From a virus, in the IMG/VR virus record IMGVR_UViG_3300037010_000881, positions 1 through 43,454 of that record: a DNA stretch of 43,454 bases. One strand, written 5' to 3'. Under the pieces are notes generated by a model. The model was not told where the DNA came from. It did not search any database and worked only from the letters and a program-made list of their open reading frames with translations. Position numbers and translations under genes: made by a program. Positions 1-8,405 of the stretch are shown here, in pieces. Within the stretch, counting starts at the first letter, position 1; every line of letters begins with the position of its first letter.

Positions 1-3000
1 CAATTGTTCATCAGCTGGATGGAATGAAATAGATCCAGTATACGGACTAACCGCAATCCCGCCCTGAATAGGTGCCGTTCCATCAGTTGATATATTAGTA
101 AATGGTACACCATTTATATTTCCAGTAATTCCATTCATAATATCTGCATCAATACAGAAGAATTTTGGGTTATACGCCCCCGAACCTGATGAAGACGATC
201 CTAGTTTAATAGCATTATCTGATCCATTTGATACAACGTTAGGTATAGGTATCAATTGCCCACTCGCTGTATAATTTGAATCGAATACGGCCACTGGAGT
301 ACCAAACGCATCATATCTAGTATATCCTGGCAACAATTTAACTATTGGCATAGACGCAGAACTTGAGGATGACATTGGAACATACATGTCGTTGATACGG
401 AATGTTATATTTCCACCCGTTACTATAATACCTAATGTATTAACAGTAGACGTATTACCTAGTGGTGTTGACCACCCAGTGGCCGGATCGACCAGTGATG
501 TACGTTCTACTCTGTCAGAATTGTCATTAGTAAAACTAGACAAGTATGACACATATATAATACCATTATTATCAATTCCAAATCCAGCCAACAACAAATT
601 AGACGATGAAAACCCAATACCAAACATGGTATTATTTCTAGCTGGGTCTGCGGAAATATTATACGTTATAGAAAAATCTCCAATCAATTGAATATTACCT
701 ACAGCTACTTGATTTCCGTTCTTTTCAGCAAATTTGAATGTGTTATTATTACCTACAGATATATCAACTGAAGAACTACGGGCTAAATCTAGTTGCATTA
801 ATCCAGTATTTCCAGCTCTGTGTACTGGAATAGTATTAGAACTTAATTCCGAGAAGTCGTTGTATGCTCTTTTAAAATAATGAGATTGTTCTAATGTAGT
901 TACAGTGGCATTATCTTTTAATAAACCAGCACATAATCCAAATGTGAAAAAGTCATTTTTCACGAACGAAGTTCCAGTACTGCCATTTGTAAAACTTATA
1001 GACACGTTGTCGTGTAATAGTTGAGAATCACTGTGAGTTAATTTACTATTAGTAGAACCTAATACCCAATTACTACCATCCCACCCATATCGTTGTATTG
1101 CTAAATGTTGTAATGGACCACTACCGTGTGAATCTAACGCTATTTGTCCAATTGTGGCGCTCATAAGAGTTTGGTTATAACTATTAGTAACACGATGTAG
1201 AGCAAATATCACCCCACCATCCATCATAAAACTTACCTGATTGTCTTTACCACCATAAATTCCACTAGATGTAGTCAGAGGATTGGTAGTAGATGCCATA
1301 CTGTCGACAAACGTTCCGTGACAAGTTGCATCGGTTTGTCCAATATACTCCACCACATTATTAGGTCCAATAATACAAGGTGCGTAGGTAACTATACTAG
1401 TATCGAGTATATTACTATACTTACTACCACGCTTCATCACTAACAATCGATCTAAACCTAATGTGTTGGTAATAAACATTACCGAACCACACCAATAGTC
1501 TCTGGTATTATCTATTATGGTCGATATATTAGATCCAAATGTCATGTAATTTAGATTATTATTACAATTAACTACCCACATAGTACCATTAGGACTAACA
1601 TTTATGTGAGATCTATTTGTTCTTGGTCTACCTAATATTGTATTCCATCCACTACCATAATAAACTAATGGATCTAACCCAGATCCATTAGGTGATTCAG
1701 TAGGTGCTAAAGATGCATTTGTAGTCTCGGACCACCAAATACCTAGTGCATAGGTAGTATCACCAGGCACTCTCGTTTTTACCAATAACATTTTGTTATC
1801 AATAGAAGATGCGTCTATTTTTAAGTATTCGATGTTGCTCCAATTATTATCGGTGATTCCGGCAAATGACAGTGTTGGAGTAGAAGATTCGTTGAATATA
1901 GACCAGTTGTTACTTTGCATTTTCAATAAGCCGTTTGTTCCCACACAAAATAACGAACTATTATTACCAACAGCGACCCCATAACAACGTGACAGGTCCA
2001 TATTATTAGGTGGTATTACCTGAGATGGGGTAGAATCCGTATTCGGATTGATTTTCCATAAACCAGTATCGGAACAAGCAAAATATATATCGTCATTCAA
2101 CACAGCAATTTGGTGAATGTTAGTGTACGTGCCTGCATATTCCCAATAATTTCCTGTAGCTATGTTATATATTATTAATTTATTATTTAATGGTACTATA
2201 ACACTAGTAGATTTGTATTTTGTAACTGCGGAAAGTTGTCGCACTCCAAAATTATTAATAGGAAATCTAACCGTATCTGGGACATTATAATCTGTCGAAA
2301 AGAATGGGATATTAATCATACGATGGGCCCAATTATCTCCCTGTACTGCAGTATCTATAATGGCAGTTCCAAAGAATGAATACTCTGACACATTATATGT
2401 TGCCGTTCCTACCGCTCCAGTATCATTAATATTGATACGTCGCATCTTAGAAAATGACCCATCACTATATCTATCATTCGCAACATTAGATTGTACAGGA
2501 CTCCAGTTTCCACTCGGAATAACACTACCAGTAGATGATGGTAGTGAATCTACATCTAGAAAAGGACCAGGAGCGTTAGCAGCATGCCCAATGACGTTTT
2601 GTATATATGGTACATTAATTGGACTAGTCGCTGTAACAACTTGACCATCTATAGATAAAGTAATCAGATTATATAAAATAGTTCCATTTGTTGATACAAG
2701 ATCTAACGTTTGAGCATATTTTCTTTTATACGTTTTAGTGGAACTCATGGTATTTGGATTTCCTAATAACGTTTTCCAATTAGTGCCAACTATTCGACCA
2801 GTATACTCTGCTGGAAATTTGGGCATCGGTAATTCGTTAGGATATGTAGAATGATACAAAGACCCAATAGGTCCTGCTAATGTGGGATCATTACATAGTC
2901 GTTGTGCCATTGCCGTATATGTGGATTTAGATCTATTTCCTCTATTAGATTCTGGAAAATATATTCTGTAATACACGTCCAGCACTTGAGTATTTGTTTG

Positions 3001-3426
3001 TATACATGGGGAACTTAGCTTCATATAAGCCTGAATTATTTGCTGATTTTGGTAATTCCATGTGGCAGGGGGTACCGTATTGCTCAAAAAAATTGTATTA
3101 ATGGTTCTAGATGTTGCAATAGGTACAATTCGAGTGCACCACTGAGCGTACATTTCCGTACTTTCAGTCGCTGGGAAGAAATCTGGAGCACCTTTTCCAG
3201 GTATCGGATCTCCAGAAAACGTAGTACTATTCCCTAATGCTATCCATTCTGTGAAAATACTAGGGCTATATCTATGGGTAGATGCTCCTACCACTTTTGG
3301 AATAGTTCCTCCTTGGGATAGATCTTTGAACATCTGGTTGGTAATAATGTTAGTCTGCTCGTATCTGGCAATTTCTTCTAACGTAGATGAGTCTCTTACA
3401 ACGATTGTTACTAGTCCTTTTAACAT
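1..3426 (-). CDS. Large tail fibre or other virion protein, 3' end outside window
   Basis: The minus strand is open without a stop from an ATG at 3426 to position 1, giving 1142 codons, so the C-terminus lies outside the window. The start follows an AAGGA ribosome-binding site and begins MLKGLVTIVVRD. The sequence is rich in Asn, Thr, Ser and Gly, has no enzyme motif that I recognise, and contains short repeated beta-strand units around residues 400-520 (for example NDDIYFACSDTGLWKI) that could be a beta-propeller-like or receptor-binding fold. It lies immediately downstream of two other fibre-like genes. I infer a tail fibre or tail-associated adhesin; the exact role cannot be seen. Confidence 0.75.
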   Translation of the reverse strand, partial: MLKGLVTIVVRDSSTLEEIARYEQTNIITNQMFKDLSQGGTIPKVVGASTHRYSPSIFTEWIALGNSTTFSGDPIPGKGAPDFFPATESTEMYAQWCTRIVPIATSRTINTIFLSNTVPPATWNYQNQQIIQAYMKLSSPCIQTNTQVLDVYYRIYFPESNRGNRSKSTYTAMAQRLCNDPTLAGPIGSLYHSTYPNELPMPKFPAEYTGRIVGTNWKTLLGNPNTMSSTKTYKRKYAQTLDLVSTNGTILYNLITLSIDGQVVTATSPINVPYIQNVIGHAANAPGPFLDVDSLPSSTGSVIPSGNWSPVQSNVANDRYSDGSFSKMRRININDTGAVGTATYNVSEYSFFGTAIIDTAVQGDNWAHRMINIPFFSTDYNVPDTVRFPINNFGVRQLSAVTKYKSTSVIVPLNNKLIIYNIATGNYWEYAGTYTNIHQIAVLNDDIYFACSDTGLWKINPNTDSTPSQVIPPNNMDLSRCYGVAVGNNSSLFCVGTNGLLKMQSNNWSIFNESSTPTLSFAGITDNNWSNIEYLKIDASSIDNKMLLVKTRVPGDTTYALGIWWSETTNASLAPTESPNGSGLDPLVYYGSGWNTILGRPRTNRSHINVSPNGTMWVVNCNNNLNYMTFGSNISTIIDNTRDYWCGSVMFITNTLGLDRLLVMKRGSKYSNILDTSIVTYAPCIIGPNNVVEYIGQTDATCHGTFVDSMASTTNPLTTSSGIYGGKDNQVSFMMDGGVIFALHRVTNSYNQTLMSATIGQIALDSHGSGPLQHLAIQRYGWDGSNWVLGSTNSKLTHSDSQLLHDNVSISFTNGSTGTSFVKNDFFTFGLCAGLLKDNATVTTLEQSHYFKRAYNDFSELSSNTIPVHRAGNTGLMQLDLARSSSVDISVGNNNTFKFAEKNGNQVAVGNIQLIGDFSITYNISADPARNNTMFGIGFSSSNLLLAGFGIDNNGIIYVSYLSSFTNDNSDRVERTSLVDPATGWSTPLGNTSTVNTLGIIVTGGNITFRINDMYVPMSSSSSASMPIVKLLPGYTRYDAFGTPVAVFDSNYTASGQLIPIPNVVSNGSDNAIKLGSSSSGSGAYNPKFFCIDADIMNGITGNINGVPFTNISTDGTAPIQGGIAVSPYTGSISFHPADEQL

Positions 3427-3438
3427 ACTTGGTCCTTT

Positions 3439-4410
3439 TTAACCTATTGAAATTACGGATCTGTCCGTTACTACTTTTTTTACATACAGTGTACTAGATT
3501 TTAATTCACTCGTGTATGAATCTATTATTGGGTCATATTGTACCAGAGTACGATATACCACCACCTTATTTAATGTACAGGACCCTGAATCTATTAGGGT
3601 CATTGGATCTTCAAACTGTTGTAATATTAGTTCTTTTTTGTATAACTTATTTACTACCTGAACTGTAGCATTGCTACCTATAGTCATAGATTCCCAGGTA
3701 TCCATCTCTACAGTATTAATTGGAACTGAAGATCCTACAAATGGACCTACAATAGTTTTAATAACATTATTGGTGTCCTTGACAACGTAATCCAGTCGAT
3801 ATAGTTGTCCAGCAATTATATCATTAACTACGTTCTGCTCTTTTGGAATATCCCCCACCACGTGATCTACGCCGTTTATGATTTGTATTAATCGTATTCC
3901 TATTATGTTAGCTGCAGATTTAGTTGGTTGGGTCCAGGTAATAGATCGAATATTGTTATTTAATGTGACAACATTACTACCATTAGAACCCATAGCTGGT
4001 TGTCCATATGGATATATTCTATCAACCATACCTACATAGGACACTATTGCTACATTACTAGACATCGTAGGTATTGGGTCTTTGGATACTGATGTTATAA
4101 GTATGTCTCTATATTTTTCAGTAGTGAGTCCCTTATCAACATAAAATCTGAAAATTTTATCATCCCGTATTGCTGGTTGTCGGAATGTTGTCATTGTTTG
4201 TTCGACAGACTCTAAAAACGTTACTGGAGTCCCACTTATTTGTTCCCACGTTATATTATGCGTTAACCCATCTCCAATTACAGTAGCGTTTAAAGTAACG
4301 ATATCCTGACAAGTTACTAATTGCATTTGTTCCAAAATAATTTGCAACGGATTTGATGGAATTAAAATTTTTCGACGTAGTGCATCGGAATTGATATTCA
4401 ATACAGGCAT
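3439..4410 (-). CDS. Virion protein with Ig/PKD-like beta domain
   Basis: This 323-residue protein begins MPVLNINSD after an AGGA-type ribosome-binding site and ends 13 bases before the next gene. Residues about 35-110 resemble a PKD or Ig-like beta-sandwich (NITWEQISGTPVTF, then FRQPAIRDDKIFRFYVDKG); the rest is beta-rich with no enzyme motif. Its place between a collagen-like fibre gene and a giant fibre gene suggests a tail or baseplate decoration protein. The function is inferred from context only. Confidence 0.65.
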   Translation of the reverse strand: MPVLNINSDALRRKILIPSNPLQIILEQMQLVTCQDIVTLNATVIGDGLTHNITWEQISGTPVTFLESVEQTMTTFRQPAIRDDKIFRFYVDKGLTTEKYRDILITSVSKDPIPTMSSNVAIVSYVGMVDRIYPYGQPAMGSNGSNVVTLNNNIRSITWTQPTKSAANIIGIRLIQIINGVDHVVGDIPKEQNVVNDIIAGQLYRLDYVVKDTNNVIKTIVGPFVGSSVPINTVEMDTWESMTIGSNATVQVVNKLYKKELILQQFEDPMTLIDSGSCTLNKVVVYRTLVQYDPIIDSYTSELKSSTLYVKKVVTDRSVISIG

Positions 4411-4420
4411 ATTTTTCCTA

Positions 4421-5905
4421 TTAAGACGCTAGATTAACTACGCCAGTAATAGTAACTTGAATACCACGTACACTTGTATCAAAATCCCCCATAGACGCTG
4501 TTTGTATTTTGAACCGATCCCCGATGTTTATAACAATGTTGTTTACGAAGGTAAAAGTACCGTAATGCTGATTAGGAACAAAACTTATATAACCAATAAC
4601 AGCATCATTCAATAGAATATTTACATTAGCATTACTACTCATCGGAGGGGTATCGCAATATGCTTTAGAAGTTATTAAATTGGCCATCAATGATATGTTT
4701 TTATTCATGATCACCCCACCAATAGTGGTAAGTGGTGCCAATTGTTCGAATGCAGAGAATGTAAGGTCATAGGGGAAATGTGACAAATCCCCAGTAGCAC
4801 CAGTAGCTCCAACCGGTCCCTGAATACCTTGTATACCTTGAGCTCCTGTAGCCCCCGCATCACCTTTGGGACCAATTGGGCCTTGAGGTCCTTGAGGCCC
4901 AATATCACCCTTATCGCCTTTAGGTCCTGGTGTTATTGATATGGGATTTCCAATAACGATCGCAGCTGGTACTTGCAATACGATACTATTGTGCCCAATC
5001 GTCATCCCTATTGGTGTTTGTTCTACTAGTACAGGAGTTGTAGTCAAATTACCGGAGTTGTCTACATATAGGAAAGCATTTACAGCTGTCCAATTCCAAC
5101 GATTATTTACTACCACCCCGTGTGTAACTACTCTCACCAATTTCCCGCTATATGCATCTTCTTCAATTATTCCTATAATTTTTGATGCGCTAGAGGTTGG
5201 AGTAGCTAACGTAACATTGTTAAAATCTACATAACATACAGCGTAATATGCAGGTACGTTACCTTGAACATATGCTTCATTTACAGTAGCCTCTAAATTG
5301 ATACTAGATCCTGTAGGAATCCCAGTAACGAACGAATCTTCTGTGGTATAAAAATACCCATCGCCAGATTTAATAGGTTTACCGGTAGAATCGAACAATA
5401 AAGCCCCAGCAACTGTAGGTCCTGTTAGATTTACTTGTGATCCACTATAGATAATATTACCAGCTCCTAAAGGGCTTTGTATTATACTTCCTGGCATCAC
5501 TTTAGCAGCAAATACTCGAATTACTGGTCTCCATACATTATTGAAACACACCTGCATGAACCCAGTAGTGGGATTAAACCAATGCTGATCTGGTACAGGT
5601 GGGGGAGCGTTTTTGCTTACTATTGGATTTATTAAGGTGGTACCAAATGTTCGAATGCCTGTTTTTAAATCAATATCCCAATATAACCAACAACCATTAG
5701 TAGCATTGGTAGGGATTGTCCAAGCATTCTGCACGGACGTAGATTCTGTAAACAGATAATTTCTAGTTCCGTGGGAAAATGTTATGATAGTAGGGGTTCT
5801 AGAAACATTTAATGTTACATTATTTTTTGAGATTTGTAAGAACTGCATCGACCCTGATGTGTCTGTTTGGTAACTTACCACTCCTTGTTTAAACGAAAGT
5901 TTCAT
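4421..5905 (-). CDS. Tail fibre protein with collagen-like Gly-X-Y segment
   Basis: This 494-residue protein has a beta-rich N-terminal part, then about 15 Gly-X-Y triplets near residues 330-375 (GPKGDKGDIGPQGPQGPIG onward), then a C-terminal beta domain ending near VTITGVVNLAS. Collagen-like triplets in phage proteins form trimeric stalks in fibres. It is the first gene of the left virion block: a TAATAAATAC late-promoter-like element lies about 30 bases upstream, and two more virion genes follow closely. The C-terminal domain probably forms the trimer head, but no specific fold is recognisable. Confidence 0.75.
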   Translation of the reverse strand: MKLSFKQGVVSYQTDTSGSMQFLQISKNNVTLNVSRTPTIITFSHGTRNYLFTESTSVQNAWTIPTNATNGCWLYWDIDLKTGIRTFGTTLINPIVSKNAPPPVPDQHWFNPTTGFMQVCFNNVWRPVIRVFAAKVMPGSIIQSPLGAGNIIYSGSQVNLTGPTVAGALLFDSTGKPIKSGDGYFYTTEDSFVTGIPTGSSINLEATVNEAYVQGNVPAYYAVCYVDFNNVTLATPTSSASKIIGIIEEDAYSGKLVRVVTHGVVVNNRWNWTAVNAFLYVDNSGNLTTTPVLVEQTPIGMTIGHNSIVLQVPAAIVIGNPISITPGPKGDKGDIGPQGPQGPIGPKGDAGATGAQGIQGIQGPVGATGATGDLSHFPYDLTFSAFEQLAPLTTIGGVIMNKNISLMANLITSKAYCDTPPMSSNANVNILLNDAVIGYISFVPNQHYGTFTFVNNIVINIGDRFKIQTASMGDFDTSVRGIQVTITGVVNLAS

Positions 5906-5934
5906 TAATGCTCCACTATTATAAATTTGATTCT

Positions 5935-5944
5935 GTATTTATTA
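5935..5944 (-). promoter_or_regulatory. Late-promoter-like element
   Basis: The minus strand reads TAATAAATAC, close to the T4 late promoter core TATAAATA, about 30 bases before the fibre gene start at 5905. The same motif recurs before other genes in this window. Confidence 0.5.
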
Positions 5945-5991
5945 TATTTCACACATTGAATATAATTACACAATAATGTATACTTATATCG

Positions 5992-6020
5992 TTGACTTTT
6001 TTTAAAAATTATTGTATAAT
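5992..6020 (+). promoter_or_regulatory. Strong sigma70-type promoter
   Basis: TTGACT at 5992-5997 and TATAAT at 6015-6020 are separated by exactly 17 bases, a near-consensus host promoter. The only ATG of the next gene begins two bases after the -10 box, so a transcript starting at the usual distance (about 6027) would miss that ATG. The promoter may therefore mainly serve the exported protein gene at 6263. Confidence 0.75.
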
Positions 6021-6021
6021 T

Positions 6022-6255
6022 ATGAATATCATTTCAGTAGATCAATTTGAAAAATCTAAGACTGTACGTGGTTCTCTAGTACGTATCTACACAAGAGATA
6101 CAGGCAATCATGAAAAAATCCACGGAGCGTATAAATGTGGGGATGATTGGCACACAGCCAGTTGGAACTCAAATGGTTTTTTTAATAATTTGAATAACGA
6201 TGAAGTACAACCAAAATCGGATTTAGATTTGGAATTCACAATATCCACACAATAG
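6022..6255 (+). CDS. Small hypothetical protein (77 aa)
   Basis: I chose the ATG at 6022 (MNIISVDQFEKSK); an upstream in-frame TTG coincides with the -35 box of a promoter. The protein is soluble, with no membrane segment or known motif. It has an aromatic and Asn-rich stretch (DDWHTASWNSNGFFNNLNN). It is followed seven bases later by the exported protein gene, so the two probably form an operon. The start is uncertain because of its position relative to the promoter, and function is unknown. Confidence 0.55.
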   Translation: MNIISVDQFEKSKTVRGSLVRIYTRDTGNHEKIHGAYKCGDDWHTASWNSNGFFNNLNNDEVQPKSDLDLEFTISTQ

Positions 6256-6262
6256 GACATAT

Positions 6263-6580
6263 ATGAAAAAGACTTTAGTTGGTTTATTATTTTTGGCAGC
6301 AGCTACTTCTGTATTAGCCAAAGATTGTTATCATGTTGAATTGGCTAAAGTCACTAAAGTAGAACGGATATATTCTATGAAATCTCCGTTCTGTCCTACT
6401 TGTGCCGTTAAGGAAGTCCCTAGCATGTTACATAAAGTAACTATCCAGTTAGAATCTGGATTTCGTACGTTGAATATCAGAGAGAATGTGCGGGTAGGTC
6501 AAATATTACCTATTGAGTCTTACGATTGTCCGTCACGTTCTCGGCAACATACTTCACGTAACTTAGATATTCTAGATTAG
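6263..6580 (+). CDS. Small exported Cys-containing protein
   Basis: This 105-residue protein starts after an AGGA site and has a textbook signal peptide: a Lys pair, a hydrophobic core (LVGLLFLAAATSV) and a likely cleavage after VLA at residue 19. The mature part begins KDCYH and has a CPTC pair near residue 44 and another Cys near 89, so disulphides in the periplasm are plausible. The Cys is not at the +1 position, so it is not a typical lipoprotein. It could act on the host envelope, for example in superinfection exclusion, but no family is recognised. Confidence 0.7.
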   Translation: MKKTLVGLLFLAAATSVLAKDCYHVELAKVTKVERIYSMKSPFCPTCAVKEVPSMLHKVTIQLESGFRTLNIRENVRVGQILPIESYDCPSRSRQHTSRNLDILD

Positions 6581-6716
6581 TCATATCTTTCATTAATTTG
6601 CATACCCCACCACTATGCAACATTTGATTTAATGTAAGATCATCAAACAAGTTCTTGTAGAACTTATATGATGGAGATCGTGGGTTGAATATGCTGATTT
6701 TAGGTGGGTTCATAAT

Positions 6717-6746
6717 AAATAAAGGGATCATATGATCCCTTTATTT
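6717..6746. terminator. Bidirectional hairpin terminator
   Basis: A perfect 30-base palindrome, with AAATAAAGGGATCAT arms and an AT-rich tail on both sides, lies between the convergent genes ending at 6580 (plus) and 6752 (minus). Confidence 0.75.
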
Positions 6747-6751
6747 ATGTA

Positions 6752-7978
6752 TTATTTGTAGACTGTTCCACAATCCCCATCCCACTCACCTACACCTTTA
6801 GTTTCTCCACGAACGTACGGTTTTGGTCCAACCATTGCGTTGCAAATATCTGCATCTCCATCAAACCAAACATCAGGATATTTTGCTTTGATTGCTCGTT
6901 TCCAACCAGTATATGTGCGTTGGGTATTATCGCCCATATCATTTTTAGCTTCTACTACATATTTGGCTAACAAATGACGAACTAAAGCACCCGAACTTTC
7001 AATTACTTTCTTAACAGATTCATCTTCTGATTTTGTATCAGCTTTGGATAATTTCTTACCTAAAGCTTCTTCAGCTTTTTTAGATAGTAACTTAGTACCA
7101 ACTTTTTTAGCTTCTTTAGACGCAATTTTCACATCTGGATCTTCATCCTCATCCTCGTCATCCCAACTTTCGCCTAGAATTTCAATCTTGCCAGTATTCA
7201 ACGGCATAATACTGTAACAGCGATCTTCACCAGGAACTTCACAACGTAATTCTTTTCCATCAGACTTCACAACAAGACCTTTTGCTTTTGGATATGCTCG
7301 TTTTGTTGCAGCTAAGAATTTGTCACGTAGGTCAGCTGGGGATAATTCATCTACATCCAACATACTTTCTTGTTCTTCTAATTTCTTAACAGATTCGTCT
7401 TCCGCTTTTGTATCAGCTTTGGACAGTTTTTTACTAAGAGCTTCTTCAGCTTTTTTGGACAATAGTCTTGCACCAGATTTTTTAGCTTCCTTAGACGCGA
7501 TTTTTACATCTGGATCTTCATCCTCATCTTCATCATCCCATGATTCTAATACAAATTTGTGATTGTTAGGGTGAAAGCTGGATAGTTCATCTAACAAGCG
7601 TTTTGCAGTTGCTTGGGACAATTTGTCATTATTGTAAGCTGATTTGATTACGCTGGCAGTTTTGTTTGTGCCATATTTTTCAACAAATTTGGATAATCTA
7701 AAGTGTTGCCAATCTACTTCTGAAAAGTCTGATCCTTCAGTAACTACTGAGAATTTATCAAACACTTTATTGATTAATTCTTTGGCGATCTTTGGATTAG
7801 ATCCAAATTTTGGGTCATCTTCAATAATATCGTGAACGGCGGACGCTACAGTAGCCTTGGTGATTTTTTCACCCTTCAATTCATGCTTGACGTGTTTGAA
7901 ATATGTTGACACATCGCCTGCCGTTACTACAGTATTATCAATACCTTGCTCTAAAATGACATTGCGTAAAAAATTCAT
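6752..7978 (-). CDS. Acidic protein with internally duplicated linker
   Basis: This 408-residue protein starts MNFLRNVILEQ after AGGAG. An N-terminal domain (about 1-140) is followed by a charged segment at 145-199 (ESWDDEDEDEDPDVK ... ESVKK), a middle domain (about 205-268), a near-identical copy of the charged segment at 270-324, and a C-terminal domain ending in a Trp/Asp/Gly-rich region. The two copies differ at only a few residues. It has no signal peptide. A late-promoter-like element sits 39 bases upstream, suggesting a virion or prohead-core protein, but no family is recognised. Confidence 0.6.
   Translation of the reverse strand: MNFLRNVILEQGIDNTVVTAGDVSTYFKHVKHELKGEKITKATVASAVHDIIEDDPKFGSNPKIAKELINKVFDKFSVVTEGSDFSEVDWQHFRLSKFVEKYGTNKTASVIKSAYNNDKLSQATAKRLLDELSSFHPNNHKFVLESWDDEDEDEDPDVKIASKEAKKSGARLLSKKAEEALSKKLSKADTKAEDESVKKLEEQESMLDVDELSPADLRDKFLAATKRAYPKAKGLVVKSDGKELRCEVPGEDRCYSIMPLNTGKIEILGESWDDEDEDEDPDVKIASKEAKKVGTKLLSKKAEEALGKKLSKADTKSEDESVKKVIESSGALVRHLLAKYVVEAKNDMGDNTQRTYTGWKRAIKAKYPDVWFDGDADICNAMVGPKPYVRGETKGVGEWDGDCGTVYK
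7007..7171 (-). repeat. 165-bp in-gene direct repeat, copy 2
   Basis: This encodes residues 270-324 of the 408-residue protein and nearly matches the copy at 7382-7546. Confidence 0.85.
7382..7546 (-). repeat. 165-bp in-gene direct repeat, copy 1
   Basis: This encodes residues 145-199 of the same protein: an acidic DDEDEDED run followed by a Lys/Ala/Ser-rich helix-forming stretch. Confidence 0.85.
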
Positions 7979-8016
7979 GCGGTACTCCTAAATGTTAGTT
8001 ATGATCAATCTCGATC

Positions 8017-8026
8017 GTATTTATCC
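8017..8026 (-). promoter_or_regulatory. Late-promoter-like element
   Basis: The minus strand reads GGATAAATAC, 39 bases before the start at 7978 and downstream of the terminator at 8067-8092. This is a natural site to restart transcription for the acidic protein gene. Confidence 0.5.
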
Positions 8027-8066
8027 CACTAATATTATATTTATATTCAAATGGGTTACTAACATT

Positions 8067-8092
8067 AAAAAAGACGCGGACGCGTCTTTTTT
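8067..8092 (-). terminator. GC-stem intrinsic terminator
   Basis: AAAAAAGACGCG and CGCGTCTTTTTT arms flank a two-base loop. It overlaps the stop codon of the broken small gene and ends the queE transcription unit. Confidence 0.85.
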
Positions 8093-8344
8093 ACCAATTT
8101 ACTGGAGTGTATTGAGTTGATTCGATTCTAACATTTCCACTATCGTCTGTTGTCGAAATAATCATACAATGACGCTTCCAAGGAAGTGCCCATCTGGATG
8201 CTAATAAGATCGCTTCACATTTGGACATCGTCTCAGAACAATTTCCCAACCATATCCATGCGCTACTTCATATGAGGTACATTGGCCTGGACCCATTACA
8301 GTAATAGTTATTCCAGTATCAACAGCGTTTTTAACATCACTCAC
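8091..8344 (-). pseudogene. Frame-disrupted small gene
   Basis: A GTG at 8344, six bases after AAGGAG, opens a frame reading MSDVKNAVDTGITITVMG... HGYGWEIV, which then runs into a TAG at 8201. The -1 frame overlaps it and continues sensibly from SETMSKCEAILLASRW to a stop at 8091 (QYTPVNW). Joined at GTTCTG the two halves give one protein of about 83 residues; a single T lost from a T run would explain it. No slippery heptamer in the right phase is visible, so programmed frameshifting is less likely. It lies between queE and a terminator. Function unknown. Confidence 0.55.
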
Positions 8345-8352
8345 ATTTGTCT

Positions 8353-8395
8353 CCTTATATAAGGGTTAGATCCTATAACGACAGTAGGATCTAAC
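8353..8395 (-). promoter_or_regulatory. Hairpin and SD palindrome before the broken gene
   Basis: GTTAGATCCTA arms (8365-8375 and 8385-8395, nine-base loop) are followed by the palindrome CCTTATATAAGG (8353-8364), which contains the ribosome-binding site of the gene starting at 8344. This is either an RNA processing or translation-control element, or a weak terminator after queE. Confidence 0.45.
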
Positions 8396-8405
8396 TTTTG
8401 TAGAA

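Noticed and set aside
386-2644. Several plus-strand frames of 63-101 codons in the first 3.4 kb
   Set aside because: They are shadows of the minus-strand gene that is open from 3426 to position 1.
4804-4935. Gly-X-Y region as evidence of eukaryotic DNA
   Set aside because: Collagen-like segments are common in phage fibres, and the neighbours are phage genes.
6510-6713. Minus-strand frame MNPPKISIFNPRSPSYK (67 codons)
   Set aside because: It overlaps the end of the exported protein gene, begins beside the terminator palindrome at 6717-6746 and has no convincing ribosome-binding site. The amino acids look fairly natural, so it may deserve a search.
8201-8344. Programmed -1 frameshift in the small gene
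   Set aside because: GGGAAAT is present but in the wrong phase for an X XXY YYZ slip, and no downstream pseudoknot is apparent.
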